Shown in pieces: positions 1-14,477 of a DNA stretch of 64,000 nucleotides (position 1 is its first letter; every line of letters starts with the position of its first letter). A program made the translations under genes and the position numbers. This DNA is from Enoplolaimus lenunculus. Its lineage: Eukaryota; Nematoda; Enoplea; Enoplida; Thoracostomopsidae. The notes beneath the pieces are model-generated. The model saw only the letters and a list, made by a program, of their open reading frames with translations, ran no database searches and was not told where the DNA came from. Location: contig JASANG010003983.1 in assembly GCA_030248215.1 (NCBI GenBank), forward strand, positions 26,415 through 90,414, written 5' to 3'.

Positions 1-33
1 TTAAGGCGTAGTTTACGAAACGTATTAGTTTAC

Positions 34-193
34 CTGGAATTCCAAAAAAGTTTTCACAATGCTCGATGCATTGCGTTCGACTGTAGAAATGGTTCCGGTT
101 TCCGCCACATCCACCATACTGAAACGATTGACACTGATGACTTCCGGTGTGAAAAAACCAACGGACCGCAAAATCTGTACATGGACCAGGTTC
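34..193 (-). CDS. Exon: main part of Kunitz domain 6
   Basis: Reads EPGPCTDFAVRWFFHTGSHQ, then CQSFQYGGCGGNRNHFYSRT and QCIEHC. Joined to the previous exon, spacing is 8-15-7-12-3. P1 is Thr. The donor GTAAAC at 33 is phase 1, so at least one further exon lies left of base 1. Confidence 0.93.
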
Positions 194-3100
194 CTGAAAA
201 AAAGTTTGAAACGTTTAATTAATATATATTCAATGCAGCGACAGTGGTTTGGAAATTTTAATTCTGTAGCAAAATTTTAGTTGTAGAATTTAGAGTATTG
301 AACCAGACTCCAAATGCCAATTTTCTTAAGAGTTCGGTATACTTTTTGTTGAAAGCTAAACAACTATTTGATGTGTACATTTTTAGCAAATTAAAATACA
401 TTGCTTTCACTGCGACAACGTTTGAAATTGAAACAGAAGTTTTTTTTAAATATAAAGAATTAATAACAAATAAAAGAATCCCTTGTTGTAGTCACAGGGT
501 AAACCCTTAGTGCTCTAAAAAGCCTGTCTGTTCAGAATCAATTTTTAAAGATAACATACCACAGGTTGCATGCACACTGCCTGTCTTGATTGATCTACTG
601 GACGATCTAAAATATATTACAAAAATTAAAAATAATTTAGTGTGCATCAAAGTTCAAAGGCGTACAGAACAGAAGCTTAAGGATGGTATTGAAAAAGTAC
701 TTTTAATAAAAATAAGAATAATCTGTATAAATCAAATAAGATCAAAAATCAATTTTCTGCTCAGTCGCAAAAGCTTTTTACAGTAAGTAAGATATATGGT
801 TCCGAAATGAAGTCTTAGCTACATCCCTGATCACACAAAATTAAAGATTTTATGCACCGAAATCGTATCTTTGAAATATTGCTCTGTGGACTATTCCTCG
901 GTCAGGTTGAACGTATATTCAAATCGACGTTTACAACTTACAGGTTTAGGCATAGGTTTTGATTACTCAATTTAGTCTAAGGATTATAAAGTTTAAACGA
1001 CAGCTGCTGAACGTTAAGTTTCAGTATAGAATATCCACGTCTTTCCTATGTGATTTGAACAAGAAACTTTTTGTTAAAATCTAAGTGCAAAGATTCTTTG
1101 AAAACAACACATGTATTAAACGGTTTTAAAACACTTCAATGGGCATATTTTTAAGCTGTGAGCAGTGTACAACGAAACGTAGAACTTGTTTCGTTTCAGT
1201 TGTAGTTTGTTGCTCAGAAGTTTCACAAATTGGTGTTGATATTTGAAAAGGTGTACCATGATAATAAAAAAAGGTGAAAACAATATTGAATTGGCTTGTA
1301 ATGGCGCAGACTTGAGAGTCAGTGTTTAGTGATAACCAGGAATTTGATCCACGATACTTTTAAAGCGTTACAGTTTTCCTGAGAGACTGCAGCAGAGTAA
1401 GCTTACGCCTCAACTTATTTTGTTCATGCTTAGTTTTACATTTATTTTTATGCTGAGGTATAAGCTTACACTTAGAACACACATGGGCTACTGTTGCACG
1501 AGTCCAAAAATTAATATTTACGTGCAAGTCTCGTGCAGTTGAATTTTTAACATTTTACTACTATTCTTTTAGCGATTCACTTAAAATGAAATTAGGCGGT
1601 GTTTATCAAAATGTAAAATACACTGTGTGCAAGTCTCGTGCAGTTGAATTTTTAACATTTTACTACTATTCTTTTAGCGATTCACTTAAAATGAAATTAG
1701 GCGGTGTTTATCAAAATGTAAAATACACTGTGTCGCGTTAAGTACGAGAACTGTATGGAAATAAAAGAATTAACTTCATTTGCAGCATTGTACAATAACA
1801 ATTCTGACCAAGACCACACTAAAGCTACACTGAGCTCTATGATATCATTTTGTTCTTACCGTCAAAGGTCTACAAAATTCACAACCCCTCGGTATTTTTA
1901 GAAAATTTGTTGTAGAATTTCAGGTTTTATTTTGAATTCAATTTCAAACAAGATAAAGTTAATCTGTCAAACGTGACTAAATTTACCTCACCACTCGCCA
2001 TTTTAAACTTTTATAGTTGATTTCTGGTGATGGGACCGTTTGAACGTAACTGAGCAACAGTTTGATTCATAAGTTTTGTAACTGTTGCAGTGTAATATAG
2101 AACTTCAGTCCAGTTTAATCTCATGTTTTAACAGAATACCGTTTAAAAAATCAAAATAAAAGTTGCATAAAAATTAAAATAATGAACGCATGCAATACAC
2201 TTTATTAAAACAGAACCAAAGAAATCAGGCAACATCGAGGAAAGCACATAATACCTACACAACCAGGAATATTTAACAATGGAATAATTAAACCGCTTAT
2301 ACTATTTGATAAATTTAACGCCTCTCGGCCCTGTTCGGCACCCGGTGTTTTAGGATGATTGACCTATTCTGCCACAGGCACGGCACTCCAAATTATAAAC
2401 AAAAAAATTATAACTTAGCGCAACCTTTTACAATTAACGTCGGATAGCTCTAGTATTGAAACACTTTCATCAATAGTGTATGATACAAGTGTACGCAACT
2501 CTTGGCATTCCGCATGGTACAAAATGTACTCACCAGGCGCTGCGTTTTTGACCGATCTACCCTTATTTAGAGAGGGGTACAACCTGTGCGAACCGTGGCA
2601 CTTTATGTATCAGGCATTAAAAATGTTTCGCTTATAGTATAATTTAGGGGTATTGCATGTGACAGTGCACCCTTCCCTTTAAATAATGGGGGTGGGCTAA
2701 AAACGGAACGCCGCGTGATACATTTTATACCATGCGGAACCCCAAGAGTCGCATACTCTTGTATCATGCACTCTTGCTTCCATTAATTTAGATCTAATGT
2801 TGACTTCAATGATTACTTACTTTTTTAGGATTTTGTCGCGTTCCTTTTTGAAATTAGTATAGTTCTTGCGATTTTTAGATTTGTGAACAGTAAATACTGA
2901 TTCCAATTCAGCGGTAATAACCGCAAGTGCTTGGTAACCCAGCCAATAAACATGGGATCACTCTGGTCGCGTGCAATATGCATTGGTGCGATGTGCTCAA
3001 CGAACATACCAGTTTCTTTTCGGGCCAATGCATTTTGTTGCCGCCGGCCGGGACTAAAATTCCAAGCATCGCTCACTTTGAACACTGAAGGTATTGTCGT

Positions 3101-6100
3101 CGTCCATTGATTTGATGTATTTTTGCTTGTGTAAGCGGTAACACCATTAGTCGGAGAAGAGATCGTTGTGTGATATGGTTCACCATTATGTTCTGAGAAC
3201 CGTAAAGAACGGATAGTGCCGCGATATCAACACCAACAACCCCAAAGGAAACCTCAGTGGTCTACATTTATATGTTAAGACCCTTTTAGTATTCTAGTTG
3301 ATGGGCGAAGCAGCAGATCCAATAACGACAGCAGGTATAGAAGCACAATAGTGGAAGAAGACTCGTAAGCGAAACGAGCGAAAAGTAACCATAATTAATT
3401 TAAGATTAAAGTTTCATACAAAGCTTTGGTTTCGAAACTCTGAGGGGAAAACGATACTATAGCTGAGTAGCGGAAAGTCTGTTTGGCCGTTGTAACTGCG
3501 TGCGACCCATTTAGTAAATGTTTAGAGGTTTAAGCATTTCACAGGTCCGTTGCCAGCTCACCTTGCTGGGGGGAGGGGGGCTAAAATTATTTAGGAGGAG
3601 CATATAAGGGTTTTCAATGACTTATACAAGTAAGGTTGAAAATTGTCTAAATGGGGCCAAGATTGTTTCCTGTCGGAGCTGAGCCTCTCTGGCCCACATT
3701 GGCTACGGGCCTGCTACTACATTTTATCTTAGATTTACGATTTTCCAGTTTTTTCAAAATTTTTTTAGTTTTCTAATTAGAATAGTAACAAATTATTTGC
3801 AATCAAAACTTATATTTTTTGTATTAAAAGTACTTAGCTATTAATTTTACAGCGCCAGAATAAGCTAGTTTTAGCATTTCATCCTTTACCCGTAAGGAAA
3901 ATTCATTTCGAAGTCTCGCTATGGGCTTTTTAATAATTTACATGTAAATTGACCGTTTACAATTCATGCGTCCGGTGTGGACCCAGGTAAGCTGTTGTTT
4001 TTACCGGATAGCAATGATTCACATACTGCACCAGTAAAATCAGTGTTGGCATATTATTTTACTCATATCTTAATACATTGTTTACACAAACCTCATAATA
4101 GTAAACATTTAAAAATACAATTAAAACTTGAAAACAAGTTAATTTTAAACAATAAATACTAAAATGCGAAGCAAAGCAGATTGTTAAAGCAACTAAAATT
4201 AGCTAGGCACACAAAACTGCTTACACAACTACACATTCTTTCTCGCCTGTTTCTTTGTGATTTTTGTCAAGAAATTTCAAGAAACACTCTTAAAAATTTT
4301 ATGAACCATAACACTGGTGCAAAATTAAGGCCACGTCCCTAGCATAAGCACAGTAATTTGCCCGCCGCTGCAACAAGAAAGCGTATTGAACGCAAAGGCA
4401 AAGCTCAAAATTTGAATTTTTGAAAAATCCGACTAACCGTGTGCAAATTCAACTAAAATGTCGACGTCTTTAGGCGCTGCCAAATTATGTCGTGCACCAG
4501 GCGGTTCAGGCGGACGCGCAGGTCGTGAAAGTCGTTCGAACAGAAAATCAGGCGTTGGGGTTGGACGAGGACTGAGGCGGGTAAGATCTCGTTGAGGAAT
4601 ACCTGGACATGAGCACGCTGGACATCCATTGGACGATTGAGCAACTATACGACACGGTTTTGGGCAAAATAGAAAACCGGCTACTGTGCAGTGTCGGGGC
4701 CACTGTGGTGTAGTTGTGACCGGAGGGGGAAGAGTTGTTGTTGTGTGTCGGGGTGGGAATTCGGCCAGGTCAAATGTGTCGACTAGAAGATTAATGCGAA
4801 TAAGTAAAACACTAAGGTATGAAATTTACCAAAGCTAACCAGAGAATATAAGTGAGTGGGTTGCGAAACTAGTGCGTTGTTAACAATAATTTTATCAACG
4901 GTGTTACAAAGTTTCATAATATAGCCTTGGGCTATCGCAAAGTAAAATATATAGGTCAAAGAGTACTTGCCTCTCGATTTTAAAATATCGTTTTTCAAAA
5001 TGCAATAGATTGCAATTAGATGCTTTTTGGATTTTGCAAAAAATTGAAATCTCTAAACTTAGAATTTCAAAAAATAATTACGAAATTTTTTCCGAACGTT
5101 GTTGCAAGCTACTCGTCAGGTAGGAGTGAAAACAAACGCGGAATAAATATGATATCGGGTATATACGGTTAATATTATAAATACAAGTTAGCCAGTTAAA
5201 TTAAAAATTAGGACATTATAAATAGATACACTTGTTAAACTAGTCACTTCAGGCATAAAAATTCACGCTCGCAAAACGTAAAGCCCTATTCACACGTGAA
5301 AGTTTTTGCAGCAAAAACTTGCTCCGTGCCACTTGCACGCGCAAGTCTGGTCTCAAAGCAGCTTTGAAGTTCTTGCAGCTGCACATTATTCACTAAAATT
5401 CATGTGATTTAATTTAATCAGCAACTGTGAACGCAGTTGTAAGCCGCTTAAACTTCTAGCACCACCAGTTTGATTGCTCAATCGGAATATTCCATTGAAA
5501 ATACTTGCAGCTGCAAGTATTTCGTGCAAGTTGCAGCTACGAGTTCTCGCTGCAAAAACTGTCACGTGTGAATGGGGCTCAACTGAGTACTGTGGGCTGA
5601 GGATTGCATGCTAAAATTGTGTTTGACTTCTCGCTAATTTTTCTTGCGTGGCTTCTTTTACTGTTACGTATTGCACCTTTGTGCTGGTAGCACGCCACGT
5701 TTAGATCCGCTGCAGCGCCCCTATCAACCGTCCTTACAGCAATACTCCAAAAATGTTTGAATAACTTGTGAACGAAGACATTATTAGTGGAAACTTCATC
5801 ATTTATTTTGCCCAAATTAATGTTTTTATTCTCCTAATTGTTAAACCTATTTGTTAGCAATTATGAAAAATTGACGACGCGAAGGGCAGTACGTTTTGTG
5901 TTGAATTAATACGAGTCTAAAACATTTATATACACTATGAAAAATACAGACATTTGATAGCGGTAGGTAGGTTAAACGAGTAATCCTATGAGCGAAGAAA
6001 TAACGAAACAACACGAAAAAAATAAAACCTGACGTTTAAAGCAGAAAAATCTCTGTTAAACGTAAACACAAAATGAATAAGGCGAGCTTAAATAATAAAT

Positions 6101-9100
6101 TTTCTATTTTTGATAAGCTTCGAGTTGGTACTGAAGTATGAAATATGCATAATAATAACGGAAATCATGGATTATTTAATAAAATAGCAGTAAAGTATAA
6201 CAATACAGTTGAATTTTTGACACTTTGTTAGCTGTTTTAGTAGTAGTTCAAATGAAATGCTACATAATTCTACCGTACAATTTTCCCCTTCAAAACATTG
6301 GCACATATATAGCATACAGTAATAATTGCGTTTCATAACTTTTGCCATCCCGAACACCCGTCAGAAATTTTTGGATCCACCGGTCATTAAATAATGGCAC
6401 AGTGGCTATTCCGATTGAAGGATGGCTGGTTTTCCTTACTTATTCAAAACATACGCTTGCGCTTCAATTTTCGGACTTTTTAAACTTTGCACTGAATCCA
6501 ATGAAATTTTAATTAGCAAATGCCTAACGTGTTGATGATTGCGTGTGACTAAAACGTCACATTGAAAGAATAAAAATTCTGCTGTATTGTTTGCAAAGTT
6601 AGACGGAAAATAACTTTAAAACTAAATAGTCAAACACCATTGTTTCGATGCTTACAAAATAAAAATACAGTTCTTACCCGTTGAAAAAGTAAATATTATA
6701 AATCCGGGCCGCATGCACCCTGAGTTTAAGTTTTAAAACAATTCCCACTACTCTAAATTCAATTAAATAATAAACGTTTTATAAAGCATGCCATTAAGAC
6801 ATTAAAGTGCGACGTATGTGCGCCAGAGTTTTTTATAAACCAGCCACCCATCCACCGGCAATAGTCATTAAATTCTACACAACGGGGATCTGAGGAAAAT
6901 AGTGGTAGAAATTTTGCTGTGACATTTTTGCACGGTTTAAATAGTATCTTTTCGATGTAAGCGGTTCATCTGAGACTCCGAATGTGTTTTTAGCGAAATA
7001 GCTGAAAAATGTGGTTTTACATAAATTCAGAATCCTTGCTCCTTTGGCACAATTTGTGAACATCAAACAATCGAAATATTTGCTAACTAAACATTCGAAA
7101 CTATAACATTGCCAAGCCGAAAACTATCCTCCCCGATGCCTCGGATATGGCACGACGGGCCTTAGCTGATATGTATTGGCGGAACGGCAATTGATTATCT
7201 CTAAAAATTACAAGGCTGGGTTGTCGCTAAAATTGTCAAGGTACTACTATCAACATCTGCAACGCTCCGTTCGCGCTTGCAAGTTGCAACTGCAAATTCT
7301 TTCTGTCAAAAATTTGAACGTGTAAATTGCAGTTGTGAGTTCTCGCTGTAAATGAAGCTTAAATGCAACAAAGATTTCAAAATTACATAATAAAAACTAA
7401 CTTGACGCCAGTTGAGTTTGAGGAGTTGCTGCTGGAGCAAACCGAGTAGTGTTTGGCACGTTTTGTCGCTGATGAGAACCTGAAATTTGGAATTTAATAT
7501 TTTGATGCTTTTGTAAAACTCAAAAAAATAAATATTATAATAAATTTTGATGACTTCAGCACCGTTAAAGAATAGTGAAGACTATTGTTGTTTCGCATTT
7601 TTTATTTCGCGATTCAGTTGCATTATGCAGTGCTCGCATTTAGTGGTTCAATCATCTTATTGTCATTCAATTTTCGAAGTGTTATGATTATTAAATTGTC
7701 GCTGTGCTTTACAATGAATATATGAAATATATTCTGTGAAACGTTTTTTCGTAATCAATCAAAAGGATTACACGCGCCATTGCGAATTGAACATTTGTTG
7801 GTTTAAATTGCAAAGATTTTTATAAATACATAGCTACTCGCAGAAAGCCGCGTAGAAAAAACAAGAACACTTGTATGGAAAGACAACAGATTTACTCCGG
7901 ACATAATTGCTCGAAATTTGATCAGTTAATTAACCTACAATCTCCAGATTTAAACATAGGCGGTACAAACGCTTTACTGCAATTCCTAAAATATATAGCG
8001 AACTACCAAAATGCAAGCGAAACCACTCATTATCAAACGATTGTCAACTATTTTGTAATGACTCGACTCGAGTAAAGGCCTGAGACTGTTGTATGTGCTC
8101 TCATATGTATGTTGCGTCTGTCAGTGCCATCATTTGGCGATGGTTCACACAACTTTCGAATTTTCGAACGGTGAGTTCAACTTGCGAATGGTGAGTTCAC
8201 AGTTTCGCAGTTTTGCAATTTAATAATTCACCCCAATACTGCGAGAAAAATGAAATTCGTGTCTGTGGTTGTTCAATTATTTAAAGACCTTGTGTAAACC
8301 GGCAATTAGTGTCACACGCCGATGCCAGTAGTCTGTAAATTTTAATTTAATTCAAGATTTTGTAGCATCTGTATAGTTGTGACATTAATAGGTTTAAATG
8401 TTACTAGAAAGTCGTACAGTTAAACATATGTTCCGATAGGTATAACCAAAAGTGCACAATACAAGAGTGTGCCACTCTTGCGGTTTCGCATGCTACAAAA
8501 TGTACCGCCGGGCGTTGCGTTTTTGTCCGGCCCCCCTTTGTTTAGAGGGGGTAGCTGTCACATGCAATAAGCCTAAATTACACTATAAGCTGAACAATTT
8601 TTGTTGCCGGATAAGTGTCATGGTTCGCTCGAGTTGCACCCCCCTCTAAATAAAACCGGGGGGGAGGGTAGAGCAAACCCAGTTGCATACTCTTGTTGAA
8701 GTATGCATCATCCTCTCTTGCTATAACAAAGAGTCATTATACATGCAAGAGTATGCAACTCTTTGGGTTCCGCACGGTACAAAAGGTACCCAGCACAGTT
8801 TGAACTTATGTGAACTATGGCACTGTATGTATCCGGCATCAAAAATGCTCAGCTTACGTTTTAATTTACGGGAATTGCATGTGACAGCGACCGCCCCTGA
8901 CTAACTAAGAGGGACGGCCAAAAACGTTTAGAGGGGGTCGCTGCCACATGGAATAACCCTAAATTACACTAACTATAAGCGTACCTATTTTGTTGCCGGA
9001 TACGTAAAATGCCATGATTTGTCGTTGCTGCTAGAAAATACTCTAAAAGTTTGCATCGAACGTTTTGCATTTCCAAATATTCTTAAACGGTAAACTTTGC

Positions 9101-12100
9101 AGGACACGGGAAAATGTACCCCTACTCTTCGATCCGCCGCAAGATGAGCTTATGCAAATTCTTTTACAAAAACTCAGCAGAATACCGTAATCGGCCATTA
9201 GGCCAGAGCCTGGGGCCAGAGTTCAGCCCCCAATAAAAATTTTGGACCGCCTCAAAAAGTTCTATAGACTCGCTAACAAGCCGTATCAAATTTTTCCATA
9301 CTCGTACCCCCATCTTAAATTTCTTACCTCGGCTAACATATTAAGCTGGCTACGAGCCTAAATTAACCTAACACAATGAACGCACTACTACAACCGGCCA
9401 TGCCTTACTCGCAGTTGATGACAATACAGGATTAAGAAATACAACCGCAGCTGTTCGCGTTGTAGGCGGTCGAGTGGTCGCTCGAGTCGCCAGCTGTGTT
9501 GTTGCCACAGTTGTCGCGATTGTTGTAGTTGTCGAATTACCACACTGACACGTATTACATTGACTTTGTAGTGCGGCAACAATGCGACATTCACTTGGAC
9601 AAACTAATGCAGGGCAAGTGGCAACTTCAAGCTGTTGTGGTGCAACGGTGGCTGCTAAAAGCGGATCAGTGGCGTAATAAGCGGTTCACAAATTTTCAAG
9701 CAGTTTGAAAGGTGAATTTACTGGTATATCATCACGCATGGCGATTGTATTTAATGTTGTACCACGGCTCACGTACTTACCAGCAGTGTTACAACCATCG
9801 TTGCCTTTGAAATATAACTGTTTGGCATACGGGAAACGCTTAATGCACGCCGCAGCGTGCTTTAAGTAGGCCTCAAGTGCCAAACAGTTTTACCTCACAG
9901 CCGACTGTGGTAAACGAGGCTGGCTCCGGCCCTGCTTCATGTTGTATTTTGTACAGAAGTTGTGCGCGTTAAATTTCGCCGTCTATTTTAAAATAAAAAA
10001 CTTTTCATTATTTAAACGAGCATGTGGTGCCAGGGTCGGAGCAGCCACCACAATACCCCCCATTTGGGGGTCCACCTTAACCGGTTGAAACAAAAAACGC
10101 CAAAGTTTTAGCGTCTAACTCTCGCTCGCGAGTTTGGTAGACCTCCTACCCCTGTCTGCTCCGGCACTAGTGGTGCTAAAAGTCAACTAAAACAACCACT
10201 GGCATGAACACTCTGATTGGTGATGGAACGTTCGAACGTGCAACTAATCTATTTGTTCGTGGTGTGTAATGCAATAAAAATATAGCAAATGAAAAACGTA
10301 GCTTTGTACAAAATGTTAACCAATCACAGCACAGAATCAACGACGTAGCCATAGTATTTTCTTTGCGAAGAATACATTTTTCTGTTTTGTACCTCTAGGA
10401 ATCGTCCAGAAGCTAATTCTAAAGTAGGTTCAAGATGTTTTTCTCTCTAACGATTTTGGAAGTGATATATCCCAACTATCCGTTCCCTTGATGACACTCA
10501 CCCACAGAAAAAAATCAAATAACCAATGGCGAATAAGTAATTCAACAGCGTTCATTGCAGTTCGAACAGTATTTAATATTAAATTCACCAATCAGAGTGT
10601 AGTAGCAAGCTGGCAGATGTTTCTGCTGGTATGTATAGGCGGAGCTAAAAACACTTTGTTGCCAACTGGACAAAAAGGTGTTCGATTAGCAGCCCAAAGG
10701 GTTCCATTTCATTTTAACAAATCAAAAATGACTCAATTGACGGAGACAGACTCGTGGTAAATCTTTAATGATTTGTCTATACCGATATCATACGGCATTG
10801 CAACACATATATTCGACATTAAGAGCTGTTATGTTCAGCACAAATATAGTGCTAGAATTCAGGTACTGTTCGACAATAAAACTAGATGCTAAAGTAAACC
10901 ACGTAGCTTAAAACTACAATTCTAAAAGCTGGGGGAATTAGGCAAAATATGCCAGGATATAAGTATTTATATAAGACGCAATGAATAGCGCTTGCTGACG
11001 GATCCAAATATGTGGCCACCCAGGCTTAGAACTCTTAACAGCAATCAAAACCAAAATTTTGTGTCATGAATAAGTTCTAAAATTGCGTTTGGCTTTGTTA
11101 CACGCTTCGTACACGAACGTTTTCCACTATTATACATCGTTCAACCCGTTCATCAGATATTTCTGGATCCGCCATTGATAATGGGCTTAGCCTAAAAACT
11201 TTCAAAGCTCTGATGCTCGAGGTAAAACCGGTGTGGGTATATTTTACCAAGATATAACAACTCAAGAAAACTACCATCATTATCACTGAATATGTCACAT
11301 TCGCATGTATAACACGATTCTGGACGCTTTTGGACAATAGTGCACGGTGCAGGACACAGTAGCGGAGGACAAACTTGTGGCTGACCGGCTAATTTGAATA
11401 GTGAATTTGCTAAAAACGCACACATGTAAAAGCAAATATAAAAGCAAGCAATGAATCAAAATGCTGGTTATAGTTAAGCAAAATGCTAGTTTTTAGTTAA
11501 AGACAACAGACTACGATATATTCTAGGCAGAGATATTCGCAGAAAATTATTGCAACTCAAGATTATTTACTTTTAGACCGAGTCAATGTGGGGGGGCACA
11601 AGCCAAATTTGGGGTCCGTGGCGACTCCCGTAACTCTAGGTGTGTGGTTTAGAAAGCTGTACGAATAATAAGCAGAGAATTGAAGACACGTAAGACGATA
11701 GCTGCGGTTCGTTGAAATTGGTACAAGACATAATTTATTTTAGCAAGTTATTATTCTCAACTGTATGCAGAACACCTTTTGACAGTTAGTAGTCGCAATG
11801 GTGTGTTATGAGTCGTCGGACAAGAGTATGTAACTGGGCGTAAAATTTGCGCAAACATTCAAATCACGTTGCAGTTGTCATGAGCCAAAGGCAACGACTC
11901 AAAAACACCCATTTCTATATTTAAAAACAACTCAGTTTGGTTAATCGTATTGCACAGGTGACATTGATTTCCCCCATTGTAACAGATTAGGCTAAAACAC
12001 AATACATGCTTGTGCATTTTGTATCACGTGCTTTTTAGTAATTTGCATACTCTTTTCAGTGTAATAGGTATTGAAGCAAGCGAACTTTGCAAGCTATAAA

Positions 12101-14434
12101 CCCGAAAATTTTACCCAGCAGCTGTATATTTGGAACAAAATGGTAAATTTTTAAGCTTATCTTATAACCAATTGGTCACAAAATTTACATGAATTGTTGC
12201 TAACTGACGATAAGACGATAAGTGCTACACTCTTTTTAGTGCATGAGCATGTGATTTCACAGTTACACAATAAAAGGTAAAACTTTAAAAAACAAATCAA
12301 AGATTCTTCAATCTCATGTTTTCGAATTCAAATTTTACAACTTAGTTTATAATTGTATTTTCAGCTAAAAAAATCAGTGTCAAAAATGATTTTTATAACA
12401 CAAAATTAAGAAAATTCAGCTTCGAATAAAACTGTTGGTAGGTAGTCTTTTTGAATAGGAGTGGCAATCCAAAAAGTTAGCACATTTTGGCAATTACTGT
12501 TACGTTTCTTCCAGGTTTCAGCATTAAAAAAGGTTGCAAATACTGGTGCAATTTATAAAACACGGTGCTAAATGTTAATAGCACATAGATAATCGTGCGA
12601 AACAAGCAGATCCTGAAGAGGTCAAGAAAACGGTGCACGTATGTCCGGAAAGGTTAAGCGCTGCTAAGGAGTTTGAGTTGCCTAAGTATAGCATGCATGT
12701 TTACGGTTTTACAAAGCTGAATGCTGTAACGAACTTGGAATGATCTATAATGCGGCGTTAAACATGGCCAGGTTGGATACATATGGTACACAAAACAAAA
12801 ACATGATTGTGCATACAAGGGTTGGTTCAATAAACAATAATGTGAGAAATTAAGCCTGCTACTAAACGTAAACCAACCTCTTACTTAAGTTTTTTCGATT
12901 TAACCTAGTCCGTATTTAAAATAATATACCTTCACGCTTAAGTCTGTCTGACTTCAAGTCCTAAATTAAGTTAAATCAATGGTTGGTTTAAAAATTAATG
13001 GGAGCGACTCAAGTTAATGTTTCTGGGACTCTGCAGCAACTGACCTGCAAGTTCACAATCACACGTTAAACATCCGTCTTCTTCCAGAGGAAACTGTATA
13101 CATTCAATGGCACATCCGTCAATATTTGGGCACAATGGTTCCGTCGTTGTACCAGTGATGCTATTACTGTTAGTTTTGCCTGAGAAAATTAAATATAATG
13201 CCTGTGTTGAAATTGAGTGAAAGTAATTTAAATTACAGAATAATTGTTGGTTGCAATATAAGTTTCAGTGTAAAGCGCAAATCGTGCATTTGTGATGCCA
13301 GATTAAAGTAGTTTAATCTTGACCAATGTTACTTTGACGGCTGTAACAGCAGTATAAGCGTATTCCTAATCCTAAGCCAAAGCCAACGCATCAGCGCAAA
13401 GATCAACAGAAGTGTAAGCGTGAACCATAACCTAAGCAAAAAATTCTGGCTAAAGCATAACCTCACTCTACTGCAGGTCTGCGAGAAACTGGTACGCCCC
13501 TCAAAGTAACATGAGCTTTAATCTTTCCTGCACAGAGTATATTATAAGCAACTAATTGCAAACTGTGAACGTGCAATAAATACACAATACACCGTGTTTA
13601 GGTATTATGCAAAATACAAAATGTCCGCAAGACGTGATAAGCTCAGGATTTCGAGAAAAAGCTTCTATAATTGAACAATGATGGTAAACGCACCCCAACG
13701 GCGCCAGCTACGCTTCTCAAATGAGCACTGAATATCTGTTCATCAGTTTTCTACTACAGCTACGATACTTAGTATGAAGAAAGTTCAGCTGTATATAGTT
13801 GATAATTGTGTTGTGCCGTTTGACCTCTAATTGAGGACTGTAACTATACGGGTGCAATCGCAATTTAGGACCGTAACTAAGGGAGCAATCGCAGTCGCTG
13901 CCCCTCGAATACTGTGATCTTGGACCCCACAATTTTTGAAAGAATTACAAAAATTCAACGTTAAGAAAATTTTTTTGCTATTCTAAAATCGTTTGCGCTT
14001 CGTCGTAGCGATTCCTGGTTGCAGCCAGTTCGATTTGTGTCCCATATTAATTTAACTAAAATCCATATAAGCAAGTTGAATTCCATAATTTGGAAATTTG
14101 CGACGCATATTTTGTTCAACGAAAACTGCTCCGAATGCAAACAATACTCTGTTTAAAATGTAAGCCCAAGCAATACTGCAAAAATTGCTGCATCGTTCTA
14201 CAAGCTTGAGGTCCAGTAATGGACTACAGCGTAGCAATCGTAATAGGAACAAAAATAAACCCAGAACCAGGTTGAGTGAAGCGTCAGCGGTTTGTGAAAG
14301 TAAATTCCAATGTGATTTGTTAGCGAAAAGTTGCAGGTTTTAAAGCAATGGAAATTTATCTTGTTTTTGATTGGAGTATTTAGATTTCTGACTCAAGCTA
14401 ATTTAGCGGAAGTTTTGCCATTAACACGAAGCTA

Positions 14435-14477
<43 letters not shown>

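Larger units (their letters stand above)
607..4437. other. Intron of the inhibitor gene with repeats
   Basis: 3.8 kb with a 105-base tandem duplication (1522-1732) and a complete TIR element (2480-2767). A minus-strand frame at 2825-3085 has no recognisable motif or splice context and was not called. Nothing else seen. Confidence 0.6.

Noticed and set aside
2825-3085. An 86-codon minus-strand open frame
   Set aside because: No recognisable motif, no Cys pattern, and the flanking exons (4438 and 606) join in phase without it.
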